Assembly (NCBI GenBank): GCA_003952965.2
Contig: CM025849.1
Coordinates: 2,612,944-2,676,943, forward strand
Source of the DNA: Morella rubra
Lineage: Eukaryota; Streptophyta; Magnoliopsida; Fagales; Myricaceae
Direction: 5' to 3'
DNA: 64,000 bases
Positions within the stretch are counted from its first letter, which is position 1. Each line of letters starts with the position of its first letter. Under the pieces are notes generated by a model. The model ran no database searches. It had not been told where the DNA came from and worked only from the letters and a program-made list of their open reading frames with translations. The translations under genes and the position numbers were made by a program. Positions 37,944 through 51,109 of the stretch are shown here, in pieces.

Positions 37944-39407
37944 TCAAATTGTTGCTGTTGTTATTCCTCCTTTATTGTCCAACTCTTTCAATGCTGTCCA
38001 CAACTTTGGATCATCGAAATCCTTAATAACGAAAGAGGCTTCAGCTTCTGACAATGATTTTTCAGGGTTCCTTAAACCCATGCCCACCACAGGCATCCCG
38101 GCTGCTACCCCAGCTTTCACACCAGAAACAGAGTCCTTTCAAAGCCAAAACCACAAGAGGAAAATAAGCCATTTCGAAGTGTATTTATGTAATGCTGTAG
38201 TCAATGAGAAGTGTGCAATATTGGCAGCCAAACCTCAAACACAAAAGCATGCTTGTCTGACACTTCAAGTACTTGGAGAGCCTTCAAGTGCGGGTCAGGG
38301 AATGCTTTCTGCCGTTCACATTCATTTCCAATGACCAGAATTTCAAAGGAATCGGAGAGCCCCAACATTGAGATCAAGAGCCCTGCATTTGATCTTGGCG
38401 CACTTGTCACTGCAGCTCGTTTCAACCCTCGTTCTTCAATCCATTTCTATAACTTGTACGGGCCCTTGACGGGTTCCAGCTGCTCAGACGCCAACCTGTA
38501 TATTTCCACTCAATGAGTTAGGTTTAAGATGGTTTCATTGTATAAGCTACGAGAAGCAGAGCAACCACACTAAGAATACAAACAAGGTCCTCAGCAAGTC
38601 CTTTCCGGTTTGTAAAATATTAGAATTTTTAGTCGTTTCCATTGGAGTAAGAAAAGAGAAGTAGCAGTGCCAAACTAGATCAAGAACACAAAAGCTTTTA
38701 CTAGGACAAACTGTCGAGGACCTCATGGGCTTGCAGTTTTGATATTACTTTCATTTTCCTGGAGCCAAAACTTCAAAGACAATTAGCTAATATTGGAGCT
38801 TGTGCTACTGGTTAAGAAAGGTGAAAAATAATATGGTTTTGACCAAGACTCCTTAGTCCTTCCTCGCATGGCACTAGTAAAACAAAATCATCATGTTGAC
38901 AAAGCATTAGAGAATAGAGATGGCATCTAGGGTGGGCTGTGCTGGAAACATTTTCAGCAGTTTACTCTTATGCCATGTATTTACCTCCGAAACATGTCTT
39001 CCTTATCTTCCATAAATTTTCTTGCTCTTTGGATATCCCAATCTGGAAGGAGAACACGACAGAGATTTTCATTATGCTTGCTGCTGATATTCTTACTAAA
39101 GAATTCCTCAGTTATGGGGACTCCACCATTGGAACCTATCTGTGGAAAACTTGTATATTAGTTGGCCTTCTAAGATAAGACAGTAGAATGGAATCTTTAA
39201 AGAATACCTCTTTAAGCATGTCACGCAAGGCATAATAATGTAGAGGGTCCGAATCACAGAGTGTTCCATCAATATCAAACAGAATGGCTTGAAGAGGAGT
39301 CAGACAAGCAAGAGAACATTTGCTGCAATCATTGATATATGCTCTTTAAGTTTGTTCATTCATTTCGTGAAACTAACAAACGAAGTAGATGCTGAATGTA
39401 TGCAAGC

Positions 39408-39469
<62 letters not shown>

Positions 39470-40604
39470 GGTAAACTACACTTTTTCCTCTCAAACTACC
39501 ACCTGATTTTTAAATACCCCACAAACTTTTAGTTGTTACAACTCACCCTCAAAATATACTTCTAGTTGAGATTTCATCCCCTAATCTGCTTGAGCTGTTA
39601 TGTGAAATGATTTTTGTCCCACATGAACGGAAAATGATCTTCTTCTTATATGAAAAGATAAATTTGTCTACATCAATTCTAATTGAGTCTTTTTTTTTTA
39701 AGAAAGAAAAATTAGTTAGTTACATATTGTTTCTTGGGTCTATAAATCGCAAAAAGCACCTTAGTCACATTCTATTTACGAGGAATAAAAATCGTTCGAC
39801 ATAATGATTTCAGCGGATTGGGAGATGGAATTGCAACGAGAAGCATATTTTAGAGGTGAGTTGTAACAATTAAAGTTTGTAGAGTATTTGAGATTTTGTG
39901 GTAATTTGAGAGGAAAAATTATAATTTGTATATATATATATATATAGTATGCTATCATGTATGTATATATGCATAATCTCCACATTTGGTTCCAATCCAA
40001 GTAGTCCCTATATTATCACAGACGGAAAGGTGTAGTTTGCTCCAACTAGGAAATGAATTTCCAAATTCAAATTCAATGCCCCTTTCACGAAAGTGAAATA
40101 ATATTTGAAGCGTGTCTGATTGAAATGTTATACAAAAGAATGAATGTTCATGATTTATCTGATCAAATTATCAACAACAAAGGAAAATCATTCTTCTGCT
40201 TCTTCTAGGAGAATCAGAACTCAAAGTCGGACTAAAGGTGAATAGAAATGTCTGTCCAAGTAGAGATAGTCATGAAAGCTTTGGAAGAATAATGACTGTC
40301 TAAGCTAAAATGCAGATTGAAAAACGGACATGAAAATAACAGTTACGCTGCAAAGAAAAAAGAAAAAAGACGGAACCAAAGAACAGGAAGTAAAAGCCTG
40401 AAATGGAGAAACAAAAAAATGAAGAAGATCACACCTGTCCGTTGGGTAAGGATTTGATTGAGTGGACATTCGAGTAATAGAGGCATTCGCCAAGTGAAAG
40501 CGGTTTTGTGTATAGACGGTAGTTTTCTGCAGATGGGTCTTGGCTAAGTGGTCAGAAAAGAGGTGGTGATTAGGAGTAAGCTGAAGAGAATCAAAAGATA
40601 GCAC
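37944..40604 (-). pseudogene. SGPP: SGPP HAD phosphatase, copy 2 (premature stop, ATG lost)
   Basis: Five minus-strand exons: 40435-40604, 39208-39322, 38985-39139, 38234-38495 and 37944-38134, with correct phases and the same intron positions as copy 1. Exon 3 is in frame here (IGSNGGVPITEEFF), confirming the copy 1 frameshift. In exon 4, CAG has become TAG (KLQKW reads KL*KW), cutting the protein before HAD motifs II-IV. The copy 1 start ATG is GTG here, although an internal ATG (MSTQSNPYP) in exon 1 could serve as a start. The C-terminus ends early at TATI*. Motif I DIDGT is intact. If the TAG is real, it cannot make an active enzyme. Confidence 0.82.
39417..39930. mobile_element. Foldback MITE (copy 2) with adjoining AT/GA microsatellite
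   Basis: The element at 39469-39930 is the block 2 copy of the 4599-5500 MITE without the nested hAT-like insert. Its ends GGGTAAACTACAC and ataatttgta are imperfect inverted repeats. Just left, 39417-39468 is an (AT)n followed by a (GA)n microsatellite not found in block 1. A second short (TA)n run starts at about 39927. Confidence 0.7.
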
Positions 40605-40924
40605 ACTGTTGAATGTGGCAGTTGGAGATAGTCAAGAGAGAATATGCCAATCTCCCTCTCTCTCTCTCTCTCCTCTCTCTGTGACACAGTCACGAATGCA
40701 AGCACTCTGATTTCTCCTGTTTTATGGGGTTGTCTTGCCCAGCCAACTGACCAAGGAAAAAAATCAAAAAAAAAAATACCAAAAAAGACCAAGGACTCTT
40801 TTGACCGGAAAAAAGTACTTAAAATCAACGGCAGGTCCCAACCCCAACGGTGTAGTAAAACCCCGAAAGAGCTAAAACCCACCCACGAATTGCACCTCCT
40901 TTCTCTGTCAAATTAAACGCCAGG
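40605..40924. promoter_or_regulatory. Shared divergent promoter, SGPP / NOG1-like (block 2)
   Basis: 320 bases between the SGPP first coding base and the GTPase ATG, aligning with 6145-6472. It has a CT run at about 40655-40680. The conserved spacing supports a shared bidirectional promoter, now serving an intact gene on only one side. Confidence 0.5.
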
Positions 40925-43900
40925 ATGAGCAGGGCCTCCACTCTCTTCCAACTATGCCAGATACCTTCCGCCAATCTACTTCTCAGAAGCTCCAAATGCC
41001 CCAGAGGTGCTCTCTCTCTCGCTGGCTCTCGCTTTCTATCTTCTCTTTGAAGCATTGCTTCAAACACATTCTCTGTGTTGTTTTTTTTTTTTTCATTCAT
41101 TTTTGGATGCCTTAAAAAGAGGCTTGATCATGTTGGTGCGGTTTTAAGCCAAATACGCATGTCTAGTTGTTTCAAACTCATACCTTACCGTTGAGTTCTT
41201 TAGCAAGAAAGAGCAAGCAAAAAATCAAGCAGTGCTATTGAAAATTTGAGCCGTCAAGTATTAGTCTGTGAAGAAACATATCAAGATGAAAAACAGCAGT
41301 TAAGCTGAAACTCTACGTGTTATGCTTTGTGTTCGCTTTTCTTTATACTTCGTGCTTTTTCAGCTAATTTTAAGAAATGCCTTCGGAAGCAGGTTTGTAT
41401 ATGGTACCTGGTTGGAAACATTATCATCCGATCCTTTACGTCTGTAGAGCCGTGCAAACTACCACCTATGAAGTCGTCAATGGAAGTTACGTACCCATCG
41501 CACAAAATCAACAAGGAAAGGAATTAAAGGTACTCCTTTGTCTGATTCTCGTTGTATCGAGAACATATTGAGACATAGAACAATGTTAAATTGCAGTTTT
41601 ATGTTCATCTACACTCTTCATTATTGATCAGCCTTTTTGTTTCTTCGAACAATTCTGAGGAAATGGAATTGCTAGTGCAGCATTTAGGTCGCTTTTATCC
41701 ATTCTCATTACTGTGTCTAGTTATAAAACTTATATTGTTACTTCCTCTAATGCACATACCTAAATAAGTGTCAGACATGTATGTTCTTTAACCAATAATT
41801 GTGCTTGATTATTGGGCCCTGTGGACAAAGCTTTGGTTGGATAGCGATATGGAGGGTGTTGTGTGGGCAAACTCATGGCTGCAAATGGTGAACTAGGGTT
41901 ATTTGAGTGAAAAGTAAGTTAGTGGTGAAGTAGTCAAAAAGGATCTTAAGTGTGGGTTTGTAATGTCTTATGAAATCTGGATTGGACATGAACTTAGTGA
42001 CAGTTATTAAGATAAAAACTTGTGATTGTTTGGCCTGCCAACCAAAGAAGCATCATTTAGGTCTACATGTTGGTCATGGTAAGCTTCCAATAGGCTAGGG
42101 TGTCTACGCCATTTGATCGTATTGGATTGTCAGGTTGAGGGCTTTACAATATTTGAAGCGACTAATAGGCCTGGTTAAAAAACTATTTTACTTTCATTTA
42201 TTGCAGTAACGAATATATAGTTCGTAATCAAGGCTTTGGTGATCGGGAGTTTTTATCTGAATAGTGATTAACAACAGTGAGGTTGACCCTAAACTTCCAA
42301 GCAAGTTTGGTATTGTGAGGTTTCATGCCATTATTTTTGTCTTATTGATTGTGAATGACTGTAGGTGCCTTTCAGTTTGCTCATCTCTTTTTTGGGCTTT
42401 TCTCAAAGCTGACTTCTTTTGACACTCCATGGTTTAACTTTCAGCTTTCTTTATATGTTCTATGGGTTGTAATGTGTTTCATTATGCAACAAAAGAAGTA
42501 ATGGTGGCAATGTTTCCAATGATCTAATTTTAGGACAAGTCATCAGCAAAACTTGATACTGTTGGCGCTTTCCAAAAGCTACCCATGGTGATGCCATCTG
42601 TTGATATACTTCATTCAGCATTGAGGAAGACAAAAAGGATTTTACCTACAAAGGGTACATGTTGGAGGCTGTGTGTTTCTGTCTTCACTGACCCATCTGG
42701 TTTTATGACACTCTTAGATGGGTGAATGTTGGCTGCTAAAACTTGCAGCAAACATTGATGTTTAGCTTGTTTATTTTGCAGGCATTGCTAATATTGCAAA
42801 GAGAGAGAGAAATAGAGGTGCAAAACAACTTGATGCGCTGATGAAAGTTCGTTCTTAACTTCATATATATTATTCTATGCTAGAGAACAGACTCACCATG
42901 GTTTTGTACTTTCTATCTGGTGAAGCTGCTCAAAGCTGACATCTTAACTTGTTGTTTTCATATTCAGGAACTGGTAGTACCCTTGAGGATGTATCTAGAG
43001 GACTTTCCAAAGAAGAAATGTCTTCACCCTTATGAACGATCTCTTATTGAATTAACTCTTGGGGATGGAAATTATGAAGGGGTAAATTTTGACTGCCTAT
43101 TTTGGACCCTTGCAGTGGGGTTTACCACTCGTAGAAAATAATGACAAATATACATGATAACTACAAGCTTAAGCTAGTATTGTATTATGATGCTTACTTT
43201 TTACCGAACCCGTAATATGGTTGCTATGGTGTCTTCTTAATGTTTTACTTTTTATGCTGATTTTGGTTTTAGAAAGAAGTTCCTTAATGTTCTGTGGAAT
43301 CCTGCTGTGCTTTTTGACTGGTTTACATTTCAAGGGGATTGAGACAGTTGTCTGTGTTTATAGTTTCTTTTAAGATTGTGGAGTGATTATGATTTGACAG
43401 GTGCTGGGAAAGGTTGACGCTCTGAGGAAGAAGGTGATACTTGTTGGAAAGGAACATGCTTCCTTCTGTGCCAAGGTTTGAATCCTGGCTCAATTGCACT
43501 TGTTGAGATCCTTAGTTTCCTTATGCGCGGAAATATGAATAATGCTGACATCAGATGCAATCATCAGCATGCTTCAAGCCATGTGAAACCTTTAAATGTC
43601 TACATTATCCATTACCTTTTTGGTTAACATAGGAATCCTATCTTATTCCACAACCATTCACGCAAATACTCATATACTCACATATTTATAAATACGGCTG
43701 TGTGTGTGTAAGTTGAAGTGGGGGTGATTTCCTAACTGTTGCTTCCATCAAGCTGATAAAACTACCCCAATTGATTTTAACTTTCATTTCCATCTGTATG
43801 TGTTCATTGTTCATAAAACAATCACATCATCCCATTGCCTTGCTAGCTATTCTTCTTTCTGCTTGTGCAAAACCTATTTTCTGAAGAGGTCTCTCCACTT

Positions 43901-46706
43901 GTATGATCTTAGTACAAACTTCTCATGTTGGGAACGTTATTGTCGAAGTCCCGGTCATTAGAAGTTTTGTCTGGTTGTCGCCTGTTAACATGCTTGTGTC
44001 ATTTAAACTGTGCAGTCCTTATCGAAGCGTGAAGCAGAGGAAAGACTGATTGTGGTATGCTTTTGTCTTTAGGCAGAATCTAGTTCACATTCAAGTTGGC
44101 TGGCAAAAATTATCTTGTTTTTGTTTGTTTATAACTTTTCTTCAGGGAATGAAGAGAATTGAAGAGGTTTTCAATCAGGAGGCAAAATCTATTGATGATT
44201 TGTTACACATTGCCAAGGTATTCATTCTTCCTTCAGACGCAGGAATCTTAGATTAAGAAAACTGAAAGAAACTACTTTTTTTTTTTTTGTAAAGTTTGAT
44301 AGGACTGACTTCTCTATGCTTTTCCATCTGTCCACACTTCCCATCAGCTCATTAGCTTCTTATACAAAAAAGTGTTCATTAAATTCAGTGTCCTGTATTA
44401 TCTTCAGCTTGTTAGTAAGGCATCATGAGAGCTTATGAGCTGGGTAGTTCTTTCTTCTAATAAGATAACCTCTATGCTATACAATGTACAAGTATGTATG
44501 TTTGGGCCATTATTGAGAATTTTCCTGATGGTGTCGCTTTATAATCTATAATTTTGGCAGACTTTACGGGCAATGCCAGTTGTTGATCTGGAAACTCCAA
44601 CACTCTGTCTCGTTGGAGCTCCTAATGTGGGGAAGTCATCTTTGGTCCGTACACTTTCTACAGGAAAGCCAGAGGTACTTGCAGAGAATTGATGATTATA
44701 TGTGCCCCTTATGGTTCTTTTATGTATCCTTGAAGTTATACTGGTGATGTAAGTAAAGGGCGTTAACTGGCCATGTTAAACAATCTTAGATCTTGCAATC
44801 CAAGCAGAGTCAAAATGAAAGGAGAGTGAGGTCTTATTATTTAACTAAGTTTCATTGAACCACACAACAGCAAAAATATACTCGCAACATGCTTGTCAAT
44901 ATGTTCATTGGTGCTCAAATTTTTTCCTTTAAGAACTCTCTGCTCAAGTTTTTTTATTTGAATTTGGGATTGTATACGAAAAGAAAAGGTATACTGTTCC
45001 TTACTGCTAACATTCATTCTTTTCGTTTCCCCCTCTTTCTTCCCTTTTTCTGTTTTAGGTCTGCAACTATCCTTTTACAACAAGAGGAATACTGATGGGT
45101 CATATTGTTCTTAACTACCAGACTTTTCAGGTCAACATTCAATCTAAGATGCGGAATGCTATTTTTGTCAATGATTTGTTAAATTTTTGTTTGTGGGTAA
45201 ATATTTATTCAATGTTAGTTACAATTGGAAAATCAATCACAGGTGACAGACACTCCTGGCTTACTGAAGAGATGTGATGGTAAGACATTTGCAGCTTTTT
45301 TTTTCCCCTCATCTTTCTTCTCTAAGAATGAATGTATTGAATGCATATGTTACTATATTCACCAGTCATAGCGATCACAAAATTATCACTTTCCCTGTCC
45401 TTCCCTTCTAATGTAACCTGACAAGAGTGTATTGTTGAGAAAATTAATAAGTTGTCTTACTGCACACCTCTCACTATTTCAAAGGCATAATTGTAGACTT
45501 CTCATTGTTTTCCCTGACTGAAATAGAATCATTTATAGAACACTATTGTTGGTGTCAGATTGCCTAGTTGTTCACATGAATAGGGATTCATGCAAATATA
45601 TTATGGGACAAACGGGTCTCGGTTCTTATTTTTGTTTCTTTCTAGCTTCTGTGAGTGCAATTTCATCTTTTCTTGCTTGGATCTGTAGAGGACAGGAATA
45701 ATTTGGAAAAGTTGACACTTGCGGTCCTCTCACATTTGCCGACTGCAATATTATATGTTCATGATCTGTCTGGAGAGTGTGGGATCTCACCTTCTGATCA
45801 GGTACCATCTGTTTTTATAGTCCTCTTAGTTATAATACTGAAAAAAAATAAGGTATGCAATCTATATGGCATGTTGTAAAGTTGAATTGTTAAATATGTA
45901 ATCGGAGTTTATATTTACCTTGCTTGGGGAATCAAAGCTATCTAAATTTTCATATCTTGAAAATAGTTGAATCTCTTGAAGGAACCGCTGAGCATGAGTG
46001 TTTTTTCAACCATTGTTGCCTGATTTTGGTCGGTAGTTGAATCTCCATTTTAACTCTCTTAATTCATGCTACTCATGCACATGCATTATATTGCGCTAGA
46101 TGTAGGGAGTTTAATTGAACCTACAATTAAATGGGGAGAACAAATAGCATGTTGAACTGTTTCTCTTGCTTCTTTTCGAATGGATTCTCAATTACCAGTG
46201 GAAGATATTGTCTTCTGTTTATTAGAGAGACAGAAGTTCAGTTGAACCTCTGAAAACACTCAAGAGAATTCTCTGTTCAAGATTTTTCTGTCTTCTAATG
46301 ACTTATTTCTGTGCTTTTGGTGATGTATTGTAGTTTCTAATATACAAAGAAATAAAGGAAAGGTTTGGTGACCATTTGTGGCTTGATGTTGTGTCCAAGT
46401 GTGATCTGTTGGAAAAGTCTCCTGTGCTCTTCATCACGGAGAATGAAAATCTTGATCATGTTGAGCTGACAAGCTACCGGAAATTAGGACCTGATGGAGC
46501 TATACATGTGTCCATAAAGAGCGAAGCAGGGCTCAATGAGGTAACCATAACTTTTTTAACATTCTGTTACACAAATTTTCCTGTTGGTTTTCAATTTCAA
46601 CACCACTTGTCTGCAGTTGAGGGTTAGAGTGCACGAGCTGCTGGCTTCCCAGATGGCCAAGATCACAAGTCAGGAAGACAAGGAAGAAAATCTAGTTAGT
46701 ACTTAA
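40925..46706 (+). CDS. NOG1-like organelle GTPase (intact)
   Basis: Fourteen exons: 40925-41006, 41393-41529, 42534-42654, 42782-42846, 42968-43081, 43401-43475, 44016-44054, 44146-44217, 44561-44674, 45059-45130, 45243-45279, 45689-45801, 46334-46540 and 46617-46706. They total 1338 bases (445 aa) with all phases consistent. An N-terminal helical NOG-type region is followed by a G domain: G1 GAPNVGKS (254-261), G2 in YPFTTRG (277-283), G3 DTPG (300-303), G4 SKCD (368-371) and G5-like HVSIKS (405-410). This is the NOG1/Drg/Obg-like GTPase class, whose members act in ribosome assembly. The first 25 residues (MSRASTLFQLCQIPS...) are S/R/L-rich with no acidic residue, suggesting plastid or mitochondrial import. 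From memory it resembles Arabidopsis PDE318. The exon 2 acceptor at 41392 was chosen because the earlier one (41361) gives a stop. Confidence 0.93.
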
Positions 46707-47359
46707 GGTTGCCATTCTTATGATGCATCAAATCACGCTAACGTAGCAGACTCAAGATTTTTTCGCTAGTCCCGTGGAGAACAAGCTCGGCTGGCTTCCG
46801 AGCTTGAGATCATAGCCTCTGGGTTCTCTGTTTTTGGGTGAGCACCAATCACAAGGAGGAGAAATCAATTGGGTGAGCACCCATCACAATGAGGAGAAAT
46901 TTATTTTGCTGAGCCATGTTGAGTCATAGCGTCCAGATCTCACCATTACCAACCACTACATCATTTAAATTATTTCAGTTCACAGTGAGGGGTTCTTGCC
47001 GCCTACGGAGTTAATCGAACAACCTTATTGTAGTCTGGAAATTTTTGTGTTAATCGTTATTTCAAGCGAACATCCTGTAAATATTTTTGCCCATTTTATC
47101 TAAAAAATTTGGAAGTTCGTTTTGTTGTTTGAAAATTCAAGCGACTGTATAGTCAAAAACAATTCAAGAAATAGTCTGTCAGAATATGTTATCAATTAGG
47201 CAGAGTTTTTGTATCAAATATTTGATTAAATCAAGTACAAATCCTCTTTGTTCTTCGGGAAAAAAAAAAATGAAATTTCGGCCACCTTCTGGTCTCTAAG
47301 CCCCAAGTTTAACACCACCAACACCTTGCATGATGGTTTGACACTGTTGTGGATTATTG
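46707..47359. other. Intergenic, 3' ends of GTPase and PIG-P (block 2)
   Basis: Convergent 3' flanks aligned with block 1 from 12002. Shorter than block 1 because of indels. No gene is seen. Confidence 0.6.
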
Positions 47360-49181
47360 TCAGTCTACATTGTTAAACATGAGATCATTGATTTTGCTGA
47401 TGCCAATATCAGATATGGGCTCAATGGACTGCTCATCTCCATCCACCGAAGGAACAAAGCTCAATGGCTCCCTGCTGAATTCATCTGGAGAAGTGATGAG
47501 AACAAGATCAATGCCGAGTCAAAAGAATCACAGACACTTTCTTTCAGATATTCACTGGATATAAAACCAAATAAAGACAAATTCTGTCATTGCCTTCATG
47601 AGTTGAAGGTTTTCCAAAGACATTTTTTTTTTTTTTAGCATTTGGAAAATCAATGCTGTTGATTAGAAACAGGTAGACAGCGTTCCAAAATTCAAGATTT
47701 TCAAATGTACTAATGATCAAGGCTAGTTGAGGCTTACCAAACATTATGTTTAAGGACGATGGGGAAGGAGTTGACATGAAGTTAAGACCAAGGTAAAATC
47801 CCAGTGCTAATGCTACTGTCACCATAACATAAACTGGCACTGCCAATGCCCAGTACCTGAGAAGGATAAAGTCGACCTCATAATCCTAGAGTACAAATAA
47901 TTTATTTCAATCAACCCAATGAGAAGAATGCAAGTAACAACACCAAAAATTTCAAATTTGAGGTAGATTGTTGCTGTTCTAGACACAAACTTGTACAAAT
48001 TTCAAACAAACTCTCCTTTTCTTCTTTTTTCCTTCTTTCTCAAAAGTTTGCATTTGCTAGATCCAAATTCAGCCATGTTGCCAAGTTCAATAATTGGCCA
48101 ACTTTATAGTAACAGAATCAGTGTAGCATCCTAAAGAAGTAAAAAGCTACAGAACCATTCCAGCAGAAAAGAGGAATCCCATATAATTTTCACTTCCCAG
48201 TAAAACCACACGTTCGACATGCTATTTTAGTCAGATTGAGCAGATCACTCAGAACTAAGCTGTGAAATTTTTCGACAGGAAACTTGTGGAATAGAAGAAT
48301 TTTAAATGGAATTAAGCTGTAAAAATAGAGCATAGCAAACCAATCTTCGATACCTGCTAGGATAGTAGAAGATTCCAATAGAATGTAGCCAAGCATCTGG
48401 AACATATGCCCACACAAAGAAAACAACTGCTCACAGCAATAGAGGGGCATGAGAAATCCACATATCTACATTGTGGCAAGAAAATTCCAAAACTTTGGCC
48501 AAGCTCTCTTTATGGGACACCCTAACCATTATGAACAGGAAAAAGCACTTAAAATGCCAAATAAAGGTAGCCCAGCAATGTGATACCAGCTCTAGGCAAC
48601 GAGAATAACAATAAGATTGATGTTACTAGACTGACTACCTTCTCATTAATATTCTTCACCATGAAATCCTCTCTTATTTAATCAAAACTTCAGTTTTCCC
48701 AATATGCTGGAGGTTTTAAGATTTCCGTGTGAAATGGCCTATTCTACAAACATGCGCCCCCCCCCTTCCCTCTTCTAAAAAACACATTATGCAGAATGAA
48801 TGGATCCTATGCATTAATGGACAATTTTATTGACAAATGACCAAAACAAATGCGGAATCAACCTATGAATAAAGATAAGTATCGCATTCATTCAAAAGCA
48901 ATAACCAAGGGAATCAAATAACAAGGCAGTTTCAAATCAAACAAGTCCGAACATGAAGTGAAAGTCCAATCGATGCAAAGTGTACCTGTAGCGACAACAG
49001 TAGTTATGTAACCGACGAACCCATAAACTTCTGATGGCTTAGGACCATGCTCTCCAGACACTCCAAAACCAGAAGCCCTCTCATCTGCATCAGGAAACAA
49101 AACGGTTGCCCTCCTCTTCTTTGACAAACTGAGAATTCTTCTAGGACTACTGACAGAATGAGGATCTTCCATGGCTTGCAT
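47360..49181 (-). CDS. PIGP: PIG-P, GPI-GlcNAc transferase subunit P (intact)
   Basis: Four minus-strand exons: 48986-49181, 48354-48426, 47738-47856 and 47360-47484. They total 513 bases in consistent phase, giving 170 aa, the usual plant PIG-P size. The protein is a small ER membrane subunit of the complex that transfers GlcNAc to phosphatidylinositol, the first step of GPI-anchor synthesis. Two hydrophobic segments are visible: about residues 53-74 (VYGFVGYITTVVAT to FFVWAYVP) and 92-115 (WALAVPVYVMVTVALALGFY), followed by GLNFMSTP. The basic N-terminus (SPRRILSLSKKRRATV) and the acidic C-terminal SIEPISDIGISKINDLMF are as in plant homologues. Either MQAM (49181) or the second Met (49172) could start translation. 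A leader intron is suggested by catg|gtaagttctc near 49557. Confidence 0.93.
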
Positions 49182-51109
49182 TAATCAGTTTGCGATCCAG
49201 CACACTCAAGGCCCCTCATTTTGAATGCCAAAACCCCCCGCTGGAAGTGACCGAAGACACGCTACAGACACCATGACTACAGAAGCAAATCCAACGATTT
49301 AAAAGCAATCCCTTTACTTTCTATGAGCTTGGAAGCAATACAAAGGTAACTCATTTTTTCATTACTTTGCTCCCTTATCTAATCTCAGATACTGAATTAG
49401 GTAATTTGGAACGCAGAAAAAGTGCACAAATTTCGTTTTTGTTTACAGAGAAAAAAGGGTAACATGTAGCAAAGGAAATTAAATTTTCAAACTTCTAAAC
49501 GATGCTTTGCGATTCAAACAAAAAGAGGAGCTTGGACAGAGAGAGAACTTACCATGAAGGCATGAACCGGCCAATGGATGACGGTCCAAGATAATTTACC
49601 GAGAGGAAGAAGAGAGAGGAATTTTCTCCGCGGGCAAACAAATAAAACGACTTGAAACTTTTCTATGGCGTAAACGACCGAAGTTTTGATATCGTTTTTC
49701 CGGTTCCTGTGGACCGGAATTGGAATGAAATACTTGGTTCCGGTGGGTAGGTTTCCAGAAATTCTGGTTCCAGGTTACAGATATGTTCATCCTAAAATTC
49801 ATCAGTTTCTTATTCTGGTTTGCAACATTTTACGTAATACACAAAGAACAATAAGGACAATAAACAAAATGAAAGATAGCTCAAACCAAAGGCATAAGTC
49901 AGAGAAAACCTACAGGAACTCGGTCTGGGTATTTCACAGTGATGTTCTTGGAGTCTTCAAGTCGTTCCTCTGCACCATTTAACACAAAACGAAAAAACTC
50001 CAAGTGTCGGCAGCAACCCGCGAGAGAGAGATTTCGGGAGGGAGGAGGCCAAATCGGGTGGGGGGGGGGGGGGGGGGTTTCCTTCTCTGCCGTTTTCGAA
50101 TGAAGACGTTAAGTGAACTAGGTCTTTTTTTTTTTTTTTTAATAAAGAAATTGACAAAGTTTCTGTTTGTTTGCCTGTAAAACCATTGTTTTAGTAAAAA
50201 AAACTTTGTTGAAATGTTTTTAAGAAAAAAAAAATTTTCATTGTTTGGTTATTCTTTTAAAATATTTTTAAGAAAATATTTTTTTATGTTTAATGATTTA
50301 CATATTTACATAAAAAGGTTTAATTGTCATAGGTCTATGTAATTTATATTTTTGACATTTTAGTCTCTCAGATATCAATTTCAACCTGTCGGGTTCCTAA
50401 AGTAAGTTTTTTAGACAAATTGATTTCCCCTCCTATTGTGTTAGCCAACAGAAAGAATTGTGCTTACACGGATTTTAGATGTCATCTCAACGCCAATCGT
50501 AGGCTGCCCCGTGGCATGAAATTTTTCTCAAAATTTTAATATTTTAGTCCCTAAAGTACTGATTTCAACGTGAAGGTCCGAGTTACACTTTTGCGATAAA
50601 AATTGGTTCCAGCATTTCAATTATCATTAGCCAACTAAAGAAGAAGTATTCACGTGGCCTGGAAAGAGAAGAATATAAAACTATAATGCAACCTTCAAAT
50701 TCATTTTTATTTAAAAAATATTACTTTTATTTATATATAATTTTTATTTTTAATAGAAAAATATAATAATTTGTGTTGGAGGGGCATTTTGGTCATTTTG
50801 CATATGATTTAACTGCCAAATAAAAAAAATGCAATAATTGATTGTTTTTGAAACATATGAGGTGGAATAAAATATTTTAGAACTTGAGAGAGGCTTACTG
50901 AAATTTGACTATAGATATGAGGCATATTATAGTGTTCACCTAAAAAAAATTTTTGGTTTACAAAAATTTAAACTTAGTTTGTTTTCTGGAAAATAATAAA
51001 ACTTTTATTGACTTTAAAACTTTTTACTTTGACCTCATTTTCAAGTACTTGCCAAATACAGTAAAACAAGTCAAACAAATTACGAAATTTGTTTTACAAG
51101 CAAACAAAC
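49182..51109. other. Upstream of PIG-P (block 2), AT-rich with repeat debris
   Basis: It contains the PIG-P leader and promoter (to about 49620) and a run of 18 G at 50060-50077. AT-rich DNA follows, with degenerate inverted-repeat debris near 50330-50640 (two similar segments with tagtctctcagatatcaatt and tagtccctaaagtactgatt). No gene is seen. The G run may be a consensus artefact. Confidence 0.5.

Noticed and set aside
40925..41529. GTPase exon 2 starting at the earlier acceptor (41361)
   Set aside because: That choice reads NFKKCLRKQV and ends at a stop (KERN*). The acceptor at 41392 keeps one open frame into exon 3 in both blocks.
50060..50077. G run as a quadruplex or functional element (also the C run at 9639-9663)
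   Set aside because: Single homopolymers not shared between blocks are more likely slippage or consensus artefacts. No supporting context was seen.
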